A stretch of 64,000 nucleotides of DNA, taken from contig JAIOYI010000009.1 in the NCBI GenBank assembly GCA_021741205.1, forward strand, positions 40,397 through 104,396, read 5' to 3'. Position 1 is the first letter of the stretch. The number at the start of each line of letters is the position of its first letter. This document shows, in pieces, positions 58,703 through 64,000 of the stretch. A model generated the notes under the pieces. It was given only the letters and a program-made list of their open reading frames with translations. It ran no database searches and was not told the origin of the DNA. Position numbers and translations under genes: made by a program. This DNA comes from Emcibacter sp. (GTDB taxonomy: Bacteria > Pseudomonadota > Alphaproteobacteria > Sphingomonadales > Emcibacteraceae).

Positions 58703-60019
58703 ATGACTTCAGTATTTTATCGGGGCGTAACAGAGACTTACCCTAAGGCCATGCGGTCCGATGGCATGTATATTTTTGATGAAACGGGCAAAAAATATTT
58801 GGATATGAGCGGAGGTGCCGCCGTTTCCTGTCTTGGCCACCAACATCCAAAAGTCATCGAGGCCTTATGCCAGCAAATCAAAACCATGGCCTTTGCCCAT
58901 ACGGGCTTTTTCACCAATGAACCCCAAGAGAAACTCGCCCAAATGCTTGCGGCAAGGTTTGGTGAAAAAGAGGCGCGGGTTTATTTCACATCGGGTGGTT
59001 CAGAGGCCAATGAAACCGCCTTTAAAATTGCTTGGCAATATTGGCGGGCAAAGGGTCAAGAGAGCAAGAAAAAAATCATCGCTAGAAATTTCAGCTATCA
59101 CGGCAGCACCTATGCAACATTGTCCATTGGTGGCAGCCTAAGACGGCGGGTTGTGGGCGATGTTTTGTTGGAGTGGCCAAGAATTGATCCCTGCTATGCC
59201 TACCGCAACCAACTTCCCCATGAATCAGAGGAAGAATACGGCCTTCGGGCAGCAAACAGCCTTGAGGCAACAATTTTAAAAGAAGGTGCTGAAAATATTG
59301 CAGCCTTTATCGTTGAGCCCGTTGTGGGAACAACCATTGGCTGCGTTCCTGCGGCAAAGGGCTATTTCAAAAGAATTCGCGCCATTTGCGACCAATATGA
59401 TATTTTGCTTATTTCCGATGAAATCATGTGTGGAACGGGACGTGTGGGCAGCTTCTTTGCCTATGAACAGGAGGATTTCCTCCCTGATATGGTAACCCTT
59501 GCCAAGGGTATCGGCGGCGGTTATCAACCGCTTGCAGCAACCATTGTCCGCCATCATATCCATGATTTCTTTGTCACAAGTGGCAAGGGATTTGATCATG
59601 GCCATACCTATGTTGGTCATGCAAGCGCCTGTGCGGCGGGCTGTGCGGTTTTGACCACTATCGATGAGGATAATTTACTGGCTAATGTCAGAAGCAAAGG
59701 TGAAATGCTGCAACAGAAACTGGAAGAAGCCTTTAAGGATCATCCCCATATTGGAGATATTCGGGGGCGAGGCTTATTCAGAGCTATTGAAATTGTTGCC
59801 GACAAAAAAACCAAGCAACCCTTTCCAGACGATGCCAATATCACGAAAAAGCTGAAACAGGCGGCCATGAAACATGGATTAATCTGTTTCCCGTGCAGTG
59901 GTTCAACAAAGGATAATCTTGGCAGCTGTATTATGTTCGCCCCACCCTTTATATTGGAGGAAAGTCATCTTGATGAATTAATGGGGAAATTGCACGCCAT
60001 ACTCAAAGATGTGCTGTAG
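58703..60019 (+). CDS. Class III aminotransferase (second copy)
   Basis: A 438-residue PLP enzyme. YFTSGGSEANETAFKIAWQY binds the cofactor phosphate, LLISDEIMCGTGRVGSFF holds the PLP Asp, and LAKGIGGGYQPLAA holds the Schiff-base Lys. Its opening (GMYIFDETGKKYLDMSGGAAVS) parallels that of the first copy. The stop overlaps the GTG of the next gene, so it is directly coupled to the beta-keto acid cleavage enzyme; it could supply that enzyme's keto acid. Confidence 0.93.
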   Translation: MTSVFYRGVTETYPKAMRSDGMYIFDETGKKYLDMSGGAAVSCLGHQHPKVIEALCQQIKTMAFAHTGFFTNEPQEKLAQMLAARFGEKEARVYFTSGGSEANETAFKIAWQYWRAKGQESKKKIIARNFSYHGSTYATLSIGGSLRRRVVGDVLLEWPRIDPCYAYRNQLPHESEEEYGLRAANSLEATILKEGAENIAAFIVEPVVGTTIGCVPAAKGYFKRIRAICDQYDILLISDEIMCGTGRVGSFFAYEQEDFLPDMVTLAKGIGGGYQPLAATIVRHHIHDFFVTSGKGFDHGHTYVGHASACAAGCAVLTTIDEDNLLANVRSKGEMLQQKLEEAFKDHPHIGDIRGRGLFRAIEIVADKKTKQPFPDDANITKKLKQAAMKHGLICFPCSGSTKDNLGSCIMFAPPFILEESHLDELMGKLHAILKDVL

Positions 60020-60846
60020 TGACAACACCCTTTATCATCATGTCAGCGCCCAATGGGGCCAGACGCCAGAAATCAGACCACCCAAGCTTGCCCCTAACGC
60101 CCCATGAATTGGCCGAATGCGCCGAAGAAATTATGGCGGCGGGGGCGAGTATTTTACATCTTCATGTAAGAGACAATCAGGGCGCCCATTCCTTGGACGT
60201 TGACCGCTACCGTGCGGCAATCACCGCCATTCGGGACGTGGTGGGGGATGATCTCATTATACAGGCTACATCAGAAGCCGTGGGTCAGTATTCCCGCCTT
60301 GAACAGATAGACATGGTCAAACAGCTAAAACCCGAGGCCGTATCCTTGGCACTGCGGGAGCTGGTCCCTAGTGAAGATGAATTAAGCGAATTTGCCGATT
60401 TTATTGATTGGATGAGGCGAGAAAATATTTTTCCCCAGTATATTCTTTATGATGAAGCGGATTACAGACGTTTTCACTCCTACCTGGAACGAGGAATATT
60501 TCAAAATGATCACCCCTTTACCTTATGCGTGCTTGGACGTTATCAGGCCAATTCTTCCGCACAGGACGCAAAATCTGAAGCCCTTAAATTATGCACAACA
60601 GAAGCCAAATTTCCTTGGGCTGTTTGCGGCTTTGGCCTTCATGAAATTGAGGCCATTCATCATGCCGCCCATCATGGGGGGCATATTCGGGTTGGCTTTG
60701 AAAATAATATCTGGAAAGATAAAAAACATTTACTGTCCAATCACTCGGAAATGATCACCCAATGCAAAAAGGCCGCTTTAAAAGAAAATCGCACCATAGC
60801 AACAGCCCATGATGTCAGAAAGACTCTAGATCATAAAAAAGGCTGA
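60019..60846 (+). CDS. Beta-keto acid cleavage enzyme (BKACE, DUF849)
   Basis: A 275-residue TIM-barrel enzyme starting at GTG 60019. ASILHLHVRDNQGAHS has the zinc-binding His pair and GAHS loop of the family; VCGFGLHEIEAIHHA and GGHIRVGFENNIW are further active-site parts. The founding member, 3-keto-5-aminohexanoate cleavage enzyme of lysine fermentation, reacts a beta-keto acid with acetyl-CoA to give acetoacetate and a CoA ester. Family specificity varies widely, so the substrate here is open. Confidence 0.93.
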   Translation: MTTPFIIMSAPNGARRQKSDHPSLPLTPHELAECAEEIMAAGASILHLHVRDNQGAHSLDVDRYRAAITAIRDVVGDDLIIQATSEAVGQYSRLEQIDMVKQLKPEAVSLALRELVPSEDELSEFADFIDWMRRENIFPQYILYDEADYRRFHSYLERGIFQNDHPFTLCVLGRYQANSSAQDAKSEALKLCTTEAKFPWAVCGFGLHEIEAIHHAAHHGGHIRVGFENNIWKDKKHLLSNHSEMITQCKKAALKENRTIATAHDVRKTLDHKKG

Positions 60847-60882
60847 CGGAATTCCTGCCTTCGCAAGAATGACGAAAAGGGG
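60843..60882. repeat. Intergenic REP-like element
   Basis: The reverse complement reads CGTCATTCTTGCGAAGGCAG, continuing GAATTCCGTC. This resembles the TCATTCCCGCGAAGGCGGGAATCC repeat common between genes in alphaproteobacteria, and it can fold as a TTCG-loop hairpin. Only one copy was noticed in this window. Confidence 0.6.
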
Positions 60883-60946
60883 ACGCGGACGCAAGGTCTA
60901 TTGATGGTATCTCAATTTCATCAATAGGTTATGATCCCATCCAAAA

Positions 60947-61177
60947 TTATGATTTTGTATGGGTGCCGTCGCAATAGGGACGCTTTGCGGATTTTCCGCA
61001 GCCACAGGCATAAACCTTACGCGCCTTGTCGAAAATAACCACCTCAGGTGTTATGCCAGATCCCTTGTGGCTGCCATCACAATAGGGGCCGTTCTTGGAT
61101 TTTCCGCACAGGCAAAAGGCTTTCTTCTCGCCTTCCTTTACCTCAATCACAAATGGTTCATTCTGCCAAGTTGACAT
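60947..61177 (-). CDS. CDGSH iron-sulfur protein with two CDGSH motifs
   Basis: A 76-residue protein with two CDGSH-type [2Fe-2S] sites: CLCGKSKNGPYCDGSH and CGCGKSAKRPYCDGTH. Each has three Cys and one His ligand. Tandem-motif members are small soluble proteins of unclear role in redox or iron handling. GGAGAAAACC precedes the ATG. Confidence 0.95.
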   Translation of the reverse strand: MSTWQNEPFVIEVKEGEKKAFCLCGKSKNGPYCDGSHKGSGITPEVVIFDKARKVYACGCGKSAKRPYCDGTHTKS

Positions 61178-61369
61178 GGTTTTCTCCTTAAAAATTTGGC
61201 CATCATAGCATTGTCTTATTTATTATTGAAGGGCTATCTGAAGGCTGTTTTAGAAATCGGGTTGGATAATATGAAGGGGATTTTTAGATATTTTCTAAGA
61301 AATAATTTTAACATCATTCCATATTGGGCTAAAACATCCATAATGCACAGCCCATAAAATAAATATGCC

Positions 61370-61861
61370 ATGAAAGCCCATTATTCCGTGACAGATGAAG
61401 ACCAGATTATCCTTTATATTGATGCCGATGCCTGTCCGGTTAAGGACGAGGCGCTGAAAGTCTCCTACCGTCATAAGCTCAAAGTTTATATTGTCAGCAA
61501 TCAGTGGCTGCGGCTAGAAGTGGGGCCATTGGTGCAAAAAATTGTCGTGCCCGAAGGCGCCGATGCGGCCGATGACTGGATTGCAGACCACATTACCCCC
61601 CGTGATATCGCCGTTACCGCCGATATTCTATTGGCCAAAAGATGTCTTGATAAGGGCGCCATTGCCATAGGCCCCACAGGCAAGATCTTCTCAACGGATA
61701 ATATCGGCATGGCGGTTGCCATGAGGGATCTTAAGGCGCATTTGCGTGAAACGGGTGAAAGCAAGGGCTATAACCCAAGCTTTACCAAGGAAGATAAATC
61801 ACGCTTTCTCAATACCCTTGAAACCGCCATACAGGCAAAATTAAAGGAAATGGGGACGTAA
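61370..61861 (+). CDS. YaiI/YqxD family protein (DUF188)
   Basis: A 163-residue protein opening ILYIDADACPVKDEALKV and containing EGADAADDWIADHI and LLAKRCLDKGAIAIGP, all family signatures with a PIN-like acidic layout. Its function is not established. The N-terminal 11 residues before DQIILYID may not be translated. Confidence 0.93.
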   Translation: MKAHYSVTDEDQIILYIDADACPVKDEALKVSYRHKLKVYIVSNQWLRLEVGPLVQKIVVPEGADAADDWIADHITPRDIAVTADILLAKRCLDKGAIAIGPTGKIFSTDNIGMAVAMRDLKAHLRETGESKGYNPSFTKEDKSRFLNTLETAIQAKLKEMGT

Positions 61862-62128
61862 TATAATCTCAAAATAAAACTATGGTGGAAAGGGCAAGAT
61901 GTAGAAGAATGACCTGGGCCGAGGTTGTGGATGTGACTTAAAAGAAGTGATCATTAAACTCATCTGAAAAATAATTTTTATAGGGATATAGGAGTGAAGG
62001 TATAGAGATTCACAGCTCAGATTGTTATTGGCAGGGACTACCATTTCTTTCCGCCTCCTCGCCCCAATCGGCTGGAGGCTTCGGACCCGAAGGGCCGCGC
62101 GGAGCAGCAAAAATCTCTCAAAAGATGC
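61862..62128. other. Non-coding gap with a GC-rich tract
   Basis: The gap has no convincing gene. Its right part (about 62041-62104) is much richer in G and C than its surroundings, with a small hairpin CTTCGGACCCGAAG. The 76-aa reverse-strand ORF across it has no sensible composition or ribosome site. Confidence 0.5.
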
Positions 62129-63154
62129 TTAACGGGTCTCATCTTTAGAATTATCGAGATTTGAAATTTCTGTTGCCAAAAACTCGCCCCATAATTGGGC
62201 CGTTTCTTTTGTAGGATGTAGTAAGTCCTTAAATTTGCTTTTCTCAGCCATATGGCGCATATTTATATAATTCAAAGAATTATTTTTCAAAAAATTTCTC
62301 ATTACTTGTTCGTAGTTCTTATCATGTTTTGAATACTCATGAACTAATTTATCAAAGGGTAAATCAACAATGATGGGGATCATTTTCATTTGCCGGACTT
62401 TTGCCTCAAATCGAATGAGATTGTTTATTTCACGATTTATTGTTTCCTTTTCAGGTTTATATGCTTTTTCCCATTTATCAAATTGCACTTTGGCGGATTC
62501 TTTATCCCAACTTTCTCGAGGCTTATTTTCTTTCCTTTGGAAAATAGTCCTCATCTTTAATGTTAAGGTTTGAATTAAATGACTTCCGCATCTAAATGGT
62601 AAAGCGGCCTTCAAAATAAGATCCGTTGCTTGGTCAGAATATACCTGAGAGATAGTATCTCCTTGTTCAGCATATAGACCATAATGTAAGAGTTCATTCT
62701 CAAGTGGACTTATTGAATTTTCCCATCGAATTGAGTCATCAACGACAACTGCAAAAGCAGCACCTAAAACGGCATAGCTGCCTTGATAGACTTCTTCTGG
62801 CATGGCAGCTTTAATAATATCTAATGCTAATATTGCCTCTGACACATTCCCTGATGAAAAAGCGATATTAAATGTATCCAGCTTAGGTAGGAGCTTATTT
62901 AATTGCAGTGGACGAAATCCATCTCTCGCATTTGACGCCCCCAGAATAAATATCTTTCTATTAAGAGATTTTTTAATCAGGGATATATTATTCACAAAAT
63001 GTGAGACATCTCTTGTATCACACGTTAAATTATCATTTATTTGTTCTGTATCAATAGTACTGACAAAAGCTTTTGGTGAAAAGCAAACAAAAACGAAACT
63101 CATGATAAGTGTCACACATATAAAATATATAAAAATTCTAACTATTTGAAACAT
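62129..63154 (-). CDS. SGNH-like protein of an O-acyltransferase pair (AlgX/DltD-like role)
   Basis: A 341-residue protein with an N-terminal membrane anchor (about 5-27). Hydrolase-like blocks are visible: IFILGASNARDGF (Ser), NIAFSSGNVSEAI (Asn), and DLLHPTKETAQLW near the C-terminus (Asp/His). Such proteins pair with MBOAT enzymes to acetylate or alanylate exported polysaccharides. It follows the truncated MBOAT gene by 2 bp. Confidence 0.78.
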   Translation of the reverse strand: MFQIVRIFIYFICVTLIMSFVFVCFSPKAFVSTIDTEQINDNLTCDTRDVSHFVNNISLIKKSLNRKIFILGASNARDGFRPLQLNKLLPKLDTFNIAFSSGNVSEAILALDIIKAAMPEEVYQGSYAVLGAAFAVVVDDSIRWENSISPLENELLHYGLYAEQGDTISQVYSDQATDLILKAALPFRCGSHLIQTLTLKMRTIFQRKENKPRESWDKESAKVQFDKWEKAYKPEKETINREINNLIRFEAKVRQMKMIPIIVDLPFDKLVHEYSKHDKNYEQVMRNFLKNNSLNYINMRHMAEKSKFKDLLHPTKETAQLWGEFLATEISNLDNSKDETR

Positions 63155-63156
63155 AT

Positions 63157-63861
63157 TTAGAATCCCTGATATACAAATGCTGGTGTTATATTTCTGTATT
63201 CAATAACAGCAAACAGGATTAAATACAGATTTATGGCAATAGATACTTCTCTAATATAGCGTAAAGAAGTAAATTGAGGGGCTGAAATTTTATCCAATAA
63301 ACGAGCCATGAAATGTATCAATGCACCAATTATTGTAGCCCACACATAAACTTCAACCAAGTCGGCTATTGAGGCTTTGTTCCATTGATTGATCATTTGC
63401 TCCCAAGTAAACCAAAAACCAGCTATTGCTAAGGCAACATGTGCAAATGTTAGTCCAGAGAAGATGGCCGCCCCTCCTTGAGAGATAAGAGGCAATTTGG
63501 AGACCGCTCTTAAGGGTACTGCATTTGCCCAAATGACTTGAGAAATCTTATTTATGCTTGCTCCTGCGCCCAACATAATTCCACAGTAAATAAACGGCAA
63601 GGTCGTCCCATGCCAGATACCTAATATAAGAAAGGTGATAAAGTAGGTAATTATCCCAAATAACAAAATCCACCAATATCCAGATTTCCAATAAACGAGA
63701 GCTTTCAATAATGGCGTGAATAAATAATCTTTTATCCAGCTTGATAAAGAAATATGCCATCTATCCCAAAAATTGAGAAAACTATGAGCTAGGAATGGTT
63801 TATTGAAATTCTCAGGAAGTTTAAAACCAAATAAATTGCTAATACTCAGAATAATATCCAT
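63157..63861 (-). pseudogene. MBOAT acyltransferase (AlgI-like), 5' part lost to an IS insertion
   Basis: The 234 residues visible are the C-terminal half of an MBOAT: LFGFKLPENFNKPFLAHSF, FWDRWHISLSSWIKDYLF and the catalytic-His region LGIWHGTTLPFIYCG. AlgI-like proteins are about 450-500 residues, and homology at the visible N-terminus (YMDIILSISNLFGF) is mid-protein. The IS3-type end begins 9 bp beyond the ATG, so the true 5' half is beyond the insertion and the listed start is accidental. Confidence 0.85.
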
Positions 63862-63870
63862 GTAGAGAGG

Positions 63871-64000
63871 TGGTCCCAGAAAATCGGACAGTGTGTTAAG
63901 CTACTATTTTGATCAAGGAAGGATCATTTGAATGAGTAAAACACGCAAGAATTATCCGGCGGGATTTAAAACCAAAGTCGTTTTGGCCATGCTGCGGGAG
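63871..64000 (+). mobile_element. IS3-family insertion sequence, left end
   Basis: The terminal sequence TGGTCCCAGAAAATCGGACA begins the element right after the interrupted MBOAT sequence. A leader with AAGGAAGGA and an orfA-type gene follow. The other end is outside the window, so the target duplication cannot be seen and the left boundary may be off by a few bases. Confidence 0.8.
63932..64000 (+). CDS. IS3-family transposase OrfA, N-terminal fragment
   Basis: Twenty-three codons are visible: MSKTRKNYPAGFKTKVVLAM, then LRE. This is the usual opening of the IS3/IS150-type OrfA helix-turn-helix protein. AAGGAAGGA lies before the ATG. The gene continues past the window edge. Confidence 0.85.
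   Translation, partial: MSKTRKNYPAGFKTKVVLAMLRE

Noticed and set aside
1-64000. CRISPR array, prophage or secretion-system locus
   Set aside because: No regularly spaced repeats, phage structural genes or secretion-system components were seen.

Overview
The window is chromosomal DNA from a fairly AT-rich alphaproteobacterium. Supporting signs are the def-fmt-truA, dapD-dapE and rpmH-rnpA-yidD-yidC-engB-argB blocks, a bacterial small SRP RNA directly upstream of dnaX-ybaB-recR, a PhaR/PhaAB polyhydroxybutyrate locus, a CycM-like membrane-anchored cytochrome c, and a DUF2336 protein. A marine or host-associated Rhodospirillales/Kordiimonadales-type lineage is a guess from gene content; genus cannot be read from the sequence.

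Layout. 1-1000: 5' part of an M13 metallopeptidase lipoprotein. 1029-5586: PHB locus (phaR, a 62-aa small protein, a stand-alone PhaC-like hydrolase, phaA, phaB, terminator). 5662-10751: methyltransferase and an RND efflux pair. 10842-15733: phenylacetyl-CoA epoxidase operon paaABCDE, preceded by a paaX repressor gene interrupted by a one-base shift in a G10 run. 15832-19295: coiled-coil membrane protein, M17 aminopeptidase, MarR-like regulator and a C40 peptidase with no canonical start codon at its apparent N-terminus. 19351-23463: cytochrome c, pheA, PNPOx-like protein with the decayed remnant of its probable MocR/PdxR regulator, thioesterase, nudC. 23593-26667: SRP RNA, dnaX, ybaB, recR. 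26863-28767: separate PAS protein and soluble chemoreceptor. 28821-43682: mostly housekeeping genes (rmuC, def, fmt, truA, dapE, dapD, argB, engB, yidC, yidD, rnpA, rpmH) with a diguanylate cyclase/DUF2336 pair. 43906-47294: gamma-glutamyltransferase, lipoprotein, tRNA-Arg(ACG) and a higBA toxin-antitoxin pair.

47567-60846 is the most distinctive block. A leftward run (GNAT, a secreted TolB-propeller/PHP metallohydrolase, S9 peptidase, M20 peptidase) stands back to back with a rightward run (LysR regulator, class III aminotransferase, NhaC-type antiporter, ICMT-like methyltransferase, second class III aminotransferase, beta-keto acid cleavage enzyme). Read together it looks like a peptide or amino-acid catabolic island: periplasmic hydrolysis, uptake, transamination, then acetyl-CoA-dependent cleavage of a beta-keto acid. 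The substrate is unknown. This is the best candidate for an undescribed pathway here.

60947-64000: CDGSH protein, YaiI/DUF188 protein, then an acyltransferase pair (SGNH-like protein and MBOAT) in which the MBOAT gene has lost its 5' half to an IS3-family insertion that runs off the window end.

All assignments come from reading translated motifs and gene order; no database search was run.
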